Of a DNA stretch of 14,300 nucleotides, positions 1 to 8,665 are shown piece after piece. Each line of letters begins with the position of its first letter. The first letter of the stretch is position 1. The notes under the pieces were generated by a model. It had not been told where the DNA came from, ran no database searches, and saw only the letters and a program-made list of their open reading frames with translations. The position numbers and the translations under genes are program-made. This DNA comes from Cyclostephanos tholiformis (taxonomy: Eukaryota > Bacillariophyta > Thalassiosirophyceae > Thalassiosirales > Thalassiosiraceae): NCBI GenBank assembly GCA_036939975.1, contig JALLPB010000607.1, positions 1 through 14,300 on the forward strand. Direction: 5' to 3'.

Positions 1-233
1 GCGTCGATAGGGGCGCGACGATTGTGTATGCCACTCACATCTTCGACGGGTTGGACGAGTGGGCATCGCACCTATTCTACATCACGAATGCTGGGAGCTT
101 CGGATGGCAGGGAGAGATGCGCGAGTTGGATATATACCAGAAGCTCAAGGCTGAGAATCATCCAGCGAAGATGCTCGCCATCGCAGATCATTTTTTGCGT
201 AAGGAGTTGGAGGAGAATCGGAGTCAAAACTGA
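1..233 (+). CDS. CAF16: CAF16-type ABC ATPase, C-terminal fragment (5' end outside window)
   Basis: The reading frame is open from base 3 and ends at TGA 231-233, giving about 76 C-terminal residues. They begin with the ATIVYATHIFDGLDEWASHL segment, the end of the ABC nucleotide-binding domain. ATHIFDGL, which includes the switch (H-loop) histidine, is typical of Caf16, a soluble ABC protein associated with the CCR4-NOT complex in yeast and related to the plant ABCI group. Walker A, the signature and Walker B lie outside the window. A short charged tail follows, ending ENRSQN. A second full-length relative lies at 10822-12126 on the same strand and has CTHIFDQADDWASH at this place, so this copy is closer to the canonical sequence. 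The family assignment is firm for this motif. The specific role is inferred from yeast. Confidence 0.8.
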   Translation, partial: VDRGATIVYATHIFDGLDEWASHLFYITNAGSFGWQGEMRELDIYQKLKAENHPAKMLAIADHFLRKELEENRSQN

Positions 234-755
234 TGTCTGATTCGAGAAATTATTTTATCAAATCTAAAAATAACAAGATTGGGTGAGGAGGAAAAAGCGC
301 GGTGGACAGACACCGACAATCGTTGTAATCGTCTCGTGGAATGTATGTGTATCAACAAAGCAATCATGAGCGACAGCTGCGACGCCTCCTCTTCCGATGC
401 GGACGTCCTAGATACTCGGACCGGACCCCGATGGAATGTAGGGCTTGATATCGTCGGTACGATATGGTACGTTGTTTCAGGTGGTCTCCTTACCCGTGAA
501 TGATGCCGTCGAACCCGAAACCATTATGCAACGTGCACAGTCAACCGAGCACTCGATGAATGATGAATATAGAACAAGGCCGACTTGTCGTTAGTCTGGG
601 ATTTCTCATAGATCAATTGTTGTCATTCCAAAAGGATCCTTGAGCTGAGCAGTGAGTGGCTTTTTGTTCATGTACAACACAATTTCATATAGAATAATGT
701 ACCTAGCTCTATTTCCTGGAAATAATTGTACACACTCTAAAATTATTCGCATAAT
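234..755. other. Convergent intergenic region, no gene seen
   Basis: This 522-bp gap separates the 3' ends of the CAF16-type fragment (+) and the gene at 756-1469 (-). It is more AT-rich than the flanking genes. The only sizeable open frame (279-503, 74 codons) has no recognisable domain and lacks the codon pattern of its neighbours, so I do not call it. A perfect 7-bp inverted repeat with a four-base loop lies at 448-465. No tRNA, mobile element or canonical AATAAA signal stands out. Confidence 0.6.
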
Positions 756-1469
756 TCAAAGGTAATCCTTCTCCCCGGTAATTGAACGAGCACGATGCCT
801 ATCGTCCTCTCCATTCTCAATTCGTATCCCATATCCTAGCAAGAAGAGCCGTTTTCTCAGGTCTCGTTCTACTCGATGATTCCACCGCTTGTTGGGATTG
901 TCTTCCCTCTCTAAGCAATCCACCTTGCACGCCGCGTCGAGGAGTAGACTCAACAGTGGCGAGCAGCTGTCAACGCTCTGGGGTCGGTTTGATAATTCGC
1001 AAATCCTATCGAACATCTGGGACACTATATCGTAATTTATGCGCTTAGAAATGAGCAGATTCGCGACTTGCTCCTCGGTATGTAACAGTTGCTGCTTACT
1101 TCGAGGCCGTGCCTCGTCTCCCTGCGTCGAATTGTAGTTCATACCATGGAATAGCAGCGCATCAATCAACGAGTCCACCTTCTCTCGCTGCCTACGCACC
1201 CTATCCTCCTTCTCGCGATCTAACTGTATTTGCAGCTCATTCGCTTGAGCTCTCAGCCTGCGAGCCTCGTTTAGTAAAAGTAGCGCATCGTCGTCAACGA
1301 CGGCGTCGGGGGGGCGTTCGGTACCGTCCGACCTGGCGATATCCCCGAATATAGACGTGTCGGATGTAGGCGGCGACCGGCGACTGTTGCTGGCATGGTG
1401 GATGAAACCACCGCTAGTCCCCGATAGAATCGCGAATGCGATGGCTCCGGGAAGGTAATATTTTCTCAT
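756..1469 (-). CDS. Unrecognised coiled-coil protein with signal peptide, possibly plastid-targeted
   Basis: This is a 237-residue protein that I do not recognise. The start is the first ATG in frame (1469-1467). The frame extends upstream only through a GTG before a stop. Residues 1-21 form a signal-peptide-like segment (MRKYYLPGAIAFAILSG, then TSGG) followed by F22. Phe right after a small-residue cleavage site is the diatom plastid presequence pattern, here imperfect. Residues 60-108 are a charged heptad-like helix (LNEARRLRAQANELQIQLDR) and probably a coiled coil. Residues 130-218 are a compact helical domain with CSPLLSLLLDAACKVD and a basic motif, NPNKRWNHRVERDLRKRLF, then GYGI. The motif-like quality of the last part suggests a conserved lineage-specific family. 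Plastid location is an inference. It is divergent from the gene at 1797. Confidence 0.7.
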   Translation of the reverse strand: MRKYYLPGAIAFAILSGTSGGFIHHASNSRRSPPTSDTSIFGDIARSDGTERPPDAVVDDDALLLLNEARRLRAQANELQIQLDREKEDRVRRQREKVDSLIDALLFHGMNYNSTQGDEARPRSKQQLLHTEEQVANLLISKRINYDIVSQMFDRICELSNRPQSVDSCSPLLSLLLDAACKVDCLEREDNPNKRWNHRVERDLRKRLFLLGYGIRIENGEDDRHRARSITGEKDYL

Positions 1470-1796
1470 CGTAATCGCGGGGGATGTTCGTTTTGTTCGA
1501 CACACGTAACAGACGTTGCATCATCTCTGGCTGCACTCGCTCGAGCAGATGCTTTTTTCTCCGCAACAACGCTTCGTTCTATGTACTGTTCCTTCGTATG
1601 TAGACTCAGTATCCACTCCAGGATCAATATCCTATCTCTGTTGAATTAAGATAGTATATAAATACGATGTTAAACATTCGTCGAAAGGTGGAAATACCTA
1701 CCTATTTGGAAACTTTATTATTAGAATGGAACCGCCGCCCAAACAATAAAATAAGTCTCGTCCATCGCGAACTCGCTTCCTCGCGGAGGGCAAAGC
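1470..1796. promoter_or_regulatory. Divergent promoter region
   Basis: This 327-bp gap separates two divergently transcribed genes (minus-strand start at 1469, plus-strand start at 1797) and so should hold both promoters and 5' UTRs. A clear TATA box for the plus-strand gene is listed separately. I see no obvious core element for the minus-strand gene. An open frame beginning at 1667 runs into the next gene in another frame and is not convincing as protein. Confidence 0.5.
1655..1664 (+). promoter_or_regulatory. TATA box (TATATAAATA)
   Basis: TATATAAATA sits 132 bp upstream of the ATG at 1797 in an AT-rich pocket. By usual TATA-to-start spacing, transcription would begin near 1685-1695, giving a 5' UTR of about 100 bases. 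It is the best core-promoter match in the window. The sequence match is seen directly; function is inferred. Confidence 0.5.
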
Positions 1797-3788
1797 ATGC
1801 ACACCATGCTCCGCGCGGTCCTTCGCAACGTCCAGTATTACCTCCTCTTCTTCTCGATAATACTCGTGCTGCTCGCCTTCCAGCGATTGCAATTCCTCGA
1901 TCGGGGTTGGATCGTGCCCCGGGGAGAGGACGCCGCCCCCTCCTCCTTCATCTCCCCCCCCCCCCCCTCCTCCTCCTCCGATGCCGTCGCCGATGTCGCG
2001 ATCGGACGAACGACGACGACGTTGATGCGCGGGGGGGGGGGGGGGAAGGCGGTCCATCGCGACGATTCGACGACGCGCTCGATCGACATATTCAAATTCC
2101 GTCTGGGATTGTTCGAATTCGCGTTGCCATCCTGGTCGTCGTCGTCGTCGTCGTCGATGACGATGACGATGTCGTCGGGATCGAGCCGGTCAATCGCGAC
2201 CTTTTCCCGTCCCACGAAGATGACGACGACGACGACGACGACGACGACGAGTGGTGGGAGGAGGGATGGCATGGTACGGAAGAAAAAGTTCAAGAGGGGG
2301 GACGACGTCGACGGTAGCCTGCTACGACATCCGGAACATTCGTTGGTGGTCGATGGATCGGACAAGTCTCCGTCGGGAGGAGAGAGGATGAAGGGGGAGG
2401 ATGACGATGATCAGAGGGCGACCCCAATGAAGACGAACGATGGATCCTCGGGGGGGGAGGAGGGGTCGGTCGTCGTCGCCTACGTGGTGATCGTTCCATT
2501 CGAGACGCTCGTCTCGAGCGATGATGGCCCGTCGTCGTCGTCGTCCTCATCGTCCTCCCCATCGGGGGAATTTCGCCAACGGCGACATCGCGCGAGTGCG
2601 GCGAGGGCGCTGTCGCGATCGGTCGAAAAAGCCCACGCGTCATCGAAGTACGATTATCGACTGTTCGCTCTCAACTTTGCCAATTCGTCGTCGTCGACGA
2701 CGACGACGTCGACGTCGACTACGATACGCGATCTCTCGGAGGCGGGATTCGAGGTCGTCGACGTAAACGAGCTCCATCCTCTCGAGCAAGATGATGATGG
2801 CGCCATCATCGCGGACGACGAGTACCGTCGCGCGATCGCGGAGGAGGATCGCAATCACGACGTTATGGGGGAGGGGAAAGGAGGCGCGCTCCGGGTATTG
2901 TTGGACGGGCACGAAATCGTCGTTCACATTGGTGGCACGAATTCCATCGTCGTCGGTCCGATGGACGATTTATTCGACGCCCTGACGGGGGTAGTAGGAA
3001 GCGGCGTCCGCGCGAGCGTAGTCGCCGGCATCGTCGACGATGACAACGATGTCGAAGGAGGAGGGAGCACGGAGGAAATCGATTCTTTCGCCCTAGAGTC
3101 GACGACTGCCTCTGTCGCATCCGCCAACGACGACGACGCGGGCGAGTTTTACGTATTCAAATCGACGTCCCGACGAGCGTTCGCGTCTTACCTGACGAGG
3201 TTGGAATGTCTCATGTCGTCGAGGATGCGACGACGCCGGTGGGCGAATCCGTCGTCATCACGCGAGGAGGATGGCACGGGCGATGACGTCGAAGATCAAA
3301 TAATGCCTTCGTCGTCGGCGTCGTCGTCGTCGATTCGAAAGGATCGGCATCGTCTCGAACGCGGGATTTCGGAGGGAGGAAGAAGGGACGAGGTCGCCGG
3401 TGGAGGATCGCCATCGAAGATCGCGGACTGTTCGACGGTGCGGAGTGATAACAGCGGCACGAGGCTGCTCGATCGATGTATGTACGACGCTGGGAGCTTC
3501 GTTGTCGTCTTCGATGGCGGCGACTATCGCGACTGTTCGGATGTTGGAACGCGGGAGGATATTCGTTTGGCCCGCTTTCAGGGGATGAGCTCCACCGACC
3601 AAGCCGAAGCCGACGTTGCCGGATCCGGACGGAACTATACCGAACGGGGGGATAATCCCGGAAGCGGACGCTGCGGCAGTCCTTGGGTGTATCCCAGCGA
3701 GGAGGGATGCTCGAGCGATCACGATGGTCGCGTCGACGGGGGGGTATGCACATATCTATGTAAGAAATGGTTCCTCCTGGGATTGTAA
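1797..3788 (+). CDS. Type II membrane protein resembling a degenerate GT8 (glycogenin-like) glycosyltransferase
   Basis: This is a 663-residue protein with a short basic N-terminus and one membrane anchor at residues 12-28 (VQYYLLFFSIILVLLAF), the Golgi type II layout. After a Ser/Thr/Asp-rich stem, VVVAYVVIVP (about 226) and SKYDYRLFALN look like the first strands of a nucleotide-sugar fold. Residues 371-394, GHEIVVHIGGTNSIVVGPMD then DLFD, line up with the GT8 metal-binding strand (usually LDADTLVLGPMDELFD), but the DxD is replaced by G380-T381-N382. Residues 449-466 (GEFYVFKSTSRRAFASYL) resemble the family's GGFLVVRPS strand. RLLDRCMYDA (556-565) and DCSDVGTREDIRLARF resemble its cysteine-bearing end, though the expected CQKPW is not evident. 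Long Ser, Thr and Gly tracts interrupt the fold. The GT8 relation is my reading from memory of family patterns, and the protein may be catalytically dead. An alternative ATG lies at 1806. Confidence 0.6.
   Translation: MHTMLRAVLRNVQYYLLFFSIILVLLAFQRLQFLDRGWIVPRGEDAAPSSFISPPPPSSSSDAVADVAIGRTTTTLMRGGGGGKAVHRDDSTTRSIDIFKFRLGLFEFALPSWSSSSSSSMTMTMSSGSSRSIATFSRPTKMTTTTTTTTTSGGRRDGMVRKKKFKRGDDVDGSLLRHPEHSLVVDGSDKSPSGGERMKGEDDDDQRATPMKTNDGSSGGEEGSVVVAYVVIVPFETLVSSDDGPSSSSSSSSSPSGEFRQRRHRASAARALSRSVEKAHASSKYDYRLFALNFANSSSSTTTTSTSTTIRDLSEAGFEVVDVNELHPLEQDDDGAIIADDEYRRAIAEEDRNHDVMGEGKGGALRVLLDGHEIVVHIGGTNSIVVGPMDDLFDALTGVVGSGVRASVVAGIVDDDNDVEGGGSTEEIDSFALESTTASVASANDDDAGEFYVFKSTSRRAFASYLTRLECLMSSRMRRRRWANPSSSREEDGTGDDVEDQIMPSSSASSSSIRKDRHRLERGISEGGRRDEVAGGGSPSKIADCSTVRSDNSGTRLLDRCMYDAGSFVVVFDGGDYRDCSDVGTREDIRLARFQGMSSTDQAEADVAGSGRNYTERGDNPGSGRCGSPWVYPSEEGCSSDHDGRVDGGVCTYLCKKWFLLGL
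1954..2045 (+). repeat. C14 and G15 homopolymers inside the GT8-like gene
   Basis: A run of 14 C (1954-1967) encodes prolines and a run of 15 G (2031-2045) encodes glycines; the reading frame stays open across both. Runs this long are prone to length errors in replication and in sequencing. A single-base change here would move the N-terminal anchor out of frame with the rest of the protein. Confidence 0.8.
2135..2250 (+). repeat. GTC and GAC trinucleotide microsatellites in coding sequence
   Basis: Two trinucleotide runs lie here: (GTC)n at about 2135-2156, read as serine (TCG), and (GAC)n at about 2222-2250, read as threonine (ACG). The stretch between them is made of GATGAC-like units. The repeats encode low-complexity stem sequence, not fold elements. 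Confidence 0.8.
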
Positions 3789-4107
3789 AATATACATCTG
3801 AGTAAAACGTGTAATAATATTGTCAATCACGTCCCACATGTTTGCGATTCGTGACCTAGCTTGAAGACGTTTTGCTCGGTCGAAAGGATTTCACTGATTC
3901 ATCTACCCGCTATTTTTAATACATCATACTAAGCGGCGATAACACTCTATCTTGATTAGATTAGTTAAACATCCAATGGCGAAACAAACATTATTACTCT
4001 TATAGCAAATCTGTGCATGACAAGATACACAATTTACATGCCAGATTATATTACAGAAAGACAAAAACCACTCATGACAGATAAGTACACTTTCACACCA
4101 AACTCAA
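3789..4107. other. Convergent intergenic region, no gene seen
   Basis: This 319-bp AT-rich gap separates the stop codons of the GT8-like gene (+) and the MATH-BTB gene (-) and holds both 3' UTRs. I see no open frame of note, RNA gene or clear polyadenylation signal in it. Confidence 0.6.
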
Positions 4108-5289
4108 CTATCCCGCGGTTCTTTTCGCTTCCTTGAGACGAGCAATTAAAATTGTTCTCGAACCATCAACATCCTTGCCATGCCAAGCGAGCTCATTTCT
4201 TAGATCATTCATTGAATCAAGATCCAAATCGTCGCAGTTGTAGTTGATATCGGCATTCTGCCCTCTCTTGTTCATTGAGGCAACTGAAACTAAGATGTCA
4301 TGCATGATATCCTTAGGGATGTCCTCGACGGTACCTGATGATAGAACCTCATCAAGATTCGCAACAATGAAGTCGATCGCAGCTTCTTTGAAAAGGAAGC
4401 AATTCATCTTATCAGCATATAACACTGCTTCGACAACATTATCTGCCGAAAACTTGAAGTTCTTCACATACCACCATTCCGCCTCGATCTTCAGGTTTGT
4501 CAAGCTATATTTGTCCGATGCTTCAATCAAATCTTCAGCATGATCTTTCCATTCGACTGCTGTTATGTCCCCTCCATATATGTATCGCAAAAGTAGATGA
4601 AATACCCTGGGATGAACGTCTTTGATGGGCGCAGACTCTGAACCATCACAGTTTTCGCACAGTGAAGCAAGAATGGATCCTCTGGCGCAAGTCGTTACTA
4701 CAAGCTTATGAGCACTGAAAACTTCACCAAAAGAAGCGGCACAGGCCTCAGATGTATCAATGAGTGGTGGGCGTTCGACTTTGAAGGAAATATCCGCCGT
4801 TTCTTCATCTGAGAGTAATTTTAGCATGTTACGTCGGAGAGGATTCTCTGAAATGTAAAACGGCAAGCAATGCGCTGTTTTGATGCGAACTTCTACAGTC
4901 AACGATCCATGTTTGAGGAGGTTCTTTTCCTTGATCATAGTGCGAGGACAAAAATTGTGCCAACCCCATCTCAGAATTTTGAACTTATATGTACAAGAAT
5001 GTCCGGCGCCAAGGACATCTTCACCACTACTATTCTTTATCGCCATATCGAAATGAATCGGACCTCTAGTATATAAACCGCTTGTTAGGAAGAGAGAGAT
5101 ATTTCCTTGCTTTGCCTTCATGTCTCCACACGGAAAGATATCTACCATCCAACCTTCGCCAAATGACGGGGATGACACCCCTTTGCCCTGTACCATTGAC
5201 AGGCTCTCAAAATTGTGGAAATGAACGATATGGCTCACCCCCCAACCTTCCCAATCACTTGGCGGATTCCCAAAATGAACGACGGACAT
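4108..5289 (-). CDS. MATH-BTB domain protein with SAP-like C-terminus (SPOP-like CUL3 adaptor type)
   Basis: This 393-residue protein has three recognisable parts. Residues 18-137 are a MATH (TRAF-like) domain, from SHIVHFHNF through SSPSFGEGWMVDIFPCG to GSLTVEVRIK. Residues 155-275 are a BTB/POZ domain, with ADISFKV, FSAHKLVVTTCARGSILASL, HPRVFHLLLRYIYGG and ASDKYSLTNLKIEAE; a short BACK-like helical part follows to about 338. Residues 355-388 (LDSMNDLRNELAWHGKDVDG, then SRTILIARLKEA) look like a SAP motif. MATH-BTB proteins such as SPOP present substrates to CUL3 ubiquitin ligases; here that role is inferred. The ATG at 5289 gives a complete MATH domain, although AACATTTCAG just upstream resembles a splice acceptor, so a small 5' exon is possible. 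GC is clearly lower than in neighbouring genes, and the acidic and serine triplet runs are absent. Confidence 0.88.
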   Translation of the reverse strand: MSVVHFGNPPSDWEGWGVSHIVHFHNFESLSMVQGKGVSSPSFGEGWMVDIFPCGDMKAKQGNISLFLTSGLYTRGPIHFDMAIKNSSGEDVLGAGHSCTYKFKILRWGWHNFCPRTMIKEKNLLKHGSLTVEVRIKTAHCLPFYISENPLRRNMLKLLSDEETADISFKVERPPLIDTSEACAASFGEVFSAHKLVVTTCARGSILASLCENCDGSESAPIKDVHPRVFHLLLRYIYGGDITAVEWKDHAEDLIEASDKYSLTNLKIEAEWWYVKNFKFSADNVVEAVLYADKMNCFLFKEAAIDFIVANLDEVLSSGTVEDIPKDIMHDILVSVASMNKRGQNADINYNCDDLDLDSMNDLRNELAWHGKDVDGSRTILIARLKEAKRTAG

Positions 5290-5650
5290 TCTGAAATGTT
5301 TTGTGTCGGTGCAGGTGTAGTGAAAAAGCTATGCCCCGCCCTGCCCCGAAGTGATGAAATTTTCACCAGTGTTGAGGTGAGAGCTGGCTCTTTTCCGCCC
5401 ATTTTCGCCGACTATCTGATGGTAATAGTCTTCTTATCATGAGAGAGAGAATTCATGTTTATCTCGTCAATGGGTATTCGTAACAACATCATCATCATTC
5501 ATGACATAGGAATCCAACGTAGGAATCATTACAACATGTCATACTCCAAGAGCCACCAATAAAAAAGAGCATAAAAGCATTGCTTCTCTCACCTCCCGAA
5601 ACAAATAAATAGGAGGCGGCAAAATACGACAGCAGCGACCACAGGAGAGC
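5290..5650. promoter_or_regulatory. Divergent promoter region between MATH-BTB and MPP10
   Basis: This 361-bp gap separates the start codons of two divergent genes and should contain both promoters. On the plus strand a CCAAT sequence (5556-5560) is followed by GCATAAAAG (5570-5578), 73-81 bp upstream of the MPP10 ATG. They are plausible but weak core elements. No long open frame in it is convincing. Confidence 0.4.
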
Positions 5651-8600
5651 ATGGCAAGGAAACGGACGAGAAACGATCGTTCCGGGACGAACGCGACGAC
5701 GGCCGTCGCCCCCTCCGTTACCGACGACCTCGTAGAGGTAGAGGCGAAGACAATCGTCCACCCCGACGACGAAGACGCTGCTGCCCCCGACGATGATGAT
5801 ACCAACGCATGGGACGACCTCCGTCGATCCCTGTCGGGGGAATTGCTGCCCCTGACATCGCCATCCTCGGGATACGCCTCCCTCGCGAAATTGGTCCTGT
5901 CCGACGAAATCGACGTCGACGACGGGGAGAGGATGCAAATGAGACGTCGTTTGACGTCGACGTCCGTGAAGTTATTCCGTCACATCGAACGACTGGCGTC
6001 GATGGAAAATGGATTGACACGTGCCCTCGAAAGACGACGTGAGCAACGCGAGATGGGGATCGGCGATGATGACGAGGAGGAGGGAGAGGAGGAGGACGAT
6101 GAGGAGGAATGCTGCGTCCTATCGGGCATACCCACGCTTTACGTCGGCGACGATCTAAATAATTTGGCGGACATCGAGACTATATGGGGTCAGGTTGACA
6201 TGCAGAACGATGCGTTGATATCAATGTTGAAAAAACGCGTCAAGAAACTCGCCAAGCGTTGTGATAATGGTGATGGTGGGATGAAGGAGGGGCGGGACGA
6301 GGACGAGACTGTGCGCATCCTACGCACGACTGGCGGGGGTGGGAGCGACGGGGACGTCGATGCCATGGGGGAGGAGAACGACGATGATCTCGAAGACGAC
6401 GACGACGATGACAACGAAGAGGAGGAGAATGACGAGGACGAAGAGGGAGGTGAGGAGGGTGGGGAGGGTGAGAGTAGCGATGACGACGAGGACGATGAGG
6501 GACGACGACGCATCCGCGAACGCATGAGGAGGGCCATGGCCGACATGTACGGCGACGAGGATGGAGTTCACGATGACGAAGACGACGACGATGATCGGAA
6601 GATCGACGTGACTTTGAAAAAAACATCGTCATCGTCCGGGGAAGCCTCGGACGATGACGACGCCGCCGCCGATGCCGCAGTCGACAATGACGACGACGGC
6701 AACGAGGGCGTGGATCCAACCCGAGAGGAAATGCTCGATGGGTTCTTCGACCTGCATGAGATGGAGGCATTCGCCGATGAGGAGGAGGAGATGCTCCCGG
6801 ATGAGGCGTTCGGGGAGGAGGAGGATGATGTCGATGACGATGATGGTGGAGGTGGTGAAAAGAAGAAGAAGGGTTCGAGGGGGAAGTTACCCCACCTCAG
6901 GGAAAGATTGGGAGACGGCTCAGAAAGCGATGACGATGGGGATGGCAACGCCGATGAGGAAGAGGACGATGATGATGTCGACGGCGATCTTCTCGCTAAG
7001 AGGTATCGGCCTACGACCGTTCGCAGGAAAAAGTACCGCCCGGACGATGAAGTCGAGGCATTGTGTGAGTGACATTAGTTGTCGAAATATTTTTTTTGTA
7101 CCCTGGTATGGCCCTCCTCTAACTGATCATTGTATGAACGTACATATTCTCCAGACAAAATGTACGAAGGCGGTGATAACGACGGTGGAGGTTTCGGAGA
7201 TGACGAGGAAGCGGCTGTGGCCGATGCCTCTACGATGACCGCGGCCGACTTCTTCGGCGAACCGAGTAAGAAATTGATAAAGAAGTACAAGGCCGAGATG
7301 AATGCGAAAGTTAAGAACGGCGGGATGAAGGGCAGGGGAGGGGGCAATGTCGAGAAGGCTAAGGGAAAGTCTTTCGCCGATGAAAATGATGAAGACTCGT
7401 GGGATGATCATAACTTTGGAGAGGATGGGATGGATTGGAGGAACGATGATGAAAATGGCGAAGAAGGAGTTGACGACGACGATGATGACGGTATCAAAGA
7501 TTCGCGTAAAGGTGATCGAAACGACAACAGTGATGACGACTATGAAGAAGAAATGAACAACGAAGACGGAAAAGATGGCATCGACCGCGTCGATCAACGA
7601 AAATTGTCCGCACACGAGATTCGATCGCAGAAACTCCAACAGCAGACCCTCCGTCTGGAGGAGGACATGATGGCGGAGAAACCATGGAGGATGATGGGCG
7701 AGGCCAGGGGGACCAATCGCGCAACCGATTCCCTCCTCGATTCGACGCCGGAATTCGAGGTCGCGTTCAAGCCGCCACCGATACTCACCCCCCAGCACGC
7801 CGCTGACATCGAGGCGATGATCAAGAAGCGCATCATCGACGAGGATTGGGACGATGTCATTCCCAGGGAACTCCCAGACATCGGCGCGCATAAACGCGGT
7901 GGTGGGGATGCGCCGGAGGTCAGCCAGGAGAAGTCGAAGCTTGGATTGGGCGAGCTGTACGAACGCGAGTACCTAAAGAAGACGGCGGGATACGATCGCG
8001 ACGCTCACGAGAAGCAGACCGAGGAGGACGCGGCCAAGGAGGAGATGAAACGCCTATTCGCGAACTTGTGCTCACAGTTGGACGCATTGTCGAATTACCA
8101 CTTCGCCCCGCGTCCCGTGGCCGACGAGGTGGAAGTTCAAAATCGCGAGGACGTGCCGGCCATCGCAATGGAGGAGGTGCTGCCGCTGCACGTGAGTCGG
8201 AGCAGGGGCATCGCGCCAGAGGAGGTCCACGCGGCCGGGAAGGGCAGGAAGAGCGTGCTCAAGGGAGAGTCCGAGTTGGATCAGGCCGAACGGAAGCGCC
8301 TGCGCAACGCCAAGAAGGCGGCCCGACGCAAGTCGCGGCAGCAAAAGCACGCCGATGAGAGGCTCATTTCTAAGCTCCAGCCGGGCCTTGGCCTTAACAA
8401 TCCCTACGAGAAGCGCAAGCTGCGCGAGGAATTGCAAATGGCACGCGCCTCCGGCAAGGTCGTCGTGGCCGCCGAAAACGGGGGGCAATGGAAGGACGAG
8501 GCCGCCTCTGGGAAGGAGTATCAGACCAGTACGAAGTTCTTCGCGAAGATGCAGGAGAATGTCGATAGCATGATACACGGCGATGATGGCGTGGGCAATG

Positions 8601-8665
8601 GTCGGGCGAAGAAGAAAAGGAAAGGATTGGAGGCGGGGCATGCTAGTAGCGTTTACAGACTGTAA
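5651..8665 (+). CDS. MPP10: U3 small nucleolar ribonucleoprotein protein MPP10, two exons
   Basis: The coding sequence is 5651-7064 joined to 7155-8665, giving 974 residues. Mpp10 is a core subunit of the nucleolar small-subunit processome. It works with Imp3 and Imp4 and U3 snoRNA in early 18S rRNA cleavages. Family landmarks are all present: an N-terminal helical part with TLYVGDDL and IETIWGQVDMQN (162-188), DGFFDLHEMEAFAD (about 359-373), TAADFFGEP (about 500), SQKLQQQTLRLEEDMMAEKP (about 627-647), KKRIIDEDWDDV (about 695-706), SKLGLGELYEREYLKKT (about 732-748), LDALSNYHFAPRP (about 781-793) and VPAIAMEEVLPLHVS, then a Lys/Arg-rich tail. Human and yeast proteins are about 600-700 residues. 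The excess here is long Asp/Glu tracts, mostly at residues 137-153 and 230-350. The splice joins a phase-1 T to AC, making Tyr472. Identification is secure. Confidence 0.96.
7065..7154 (+). other. Spliceosomal intron of MPP10 (90 bp)
   Basis: The donor is GTGAGT at 7065 and the acceptor TTCTCCAG ends at 7154. CTAAC at 7119-7123, 31 bases before the acceptor, is a good branch-point candidate, and a T8 run lies at 7090-7097. Removing the intron restores one frame that links the acidic N-terminal half to the conserved C-terminal half. Without splicing, translation stops at 7070-7072. Confidence 0.9.

Noticed and set aside
279..503. A 74-codon open frame on the plus strand in the first intergenic region
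   Set aside because: No recognisable domain, no codon pattern like the neighbours, and it lies between two 3' ends.
711..723. Palindrome ATTTCCTGGAAAT
   Set aside because: Short, isolated and located at a 3' end; likely chance.
1667..2317. Open frame of 216 codons overlapping the start of the GT8-like gene
   Set aside because: It runs in a different frame through the same repeats, giving Arg/Asp low-complexity. The 1797 frame has the membrane anchor and family-like motifs.
5290..5402. A possible 5' exon of the MATH-BTB gene starting at an ATG at 5402 and joined through a 38-bp GT-AG intron to an in-frame segment upstream of 5289
   Set aside because: The phase works, but 38 bp is shorter than typical for an intron, and the MATH domain is already complete from the ATG at 5289. 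cDNA would settle it.
7127..7891. Long open frame (254 codons) antisense to MPP10 exon 2, and similar minus-strand frames at 6190-6948
   Set aside because: The acidic GAC/GAT/GAG codons of MPP10 leave the opposite strand free of stops. The antisense products are hydrophobic or Ser/Arg low-complexity with no domain.
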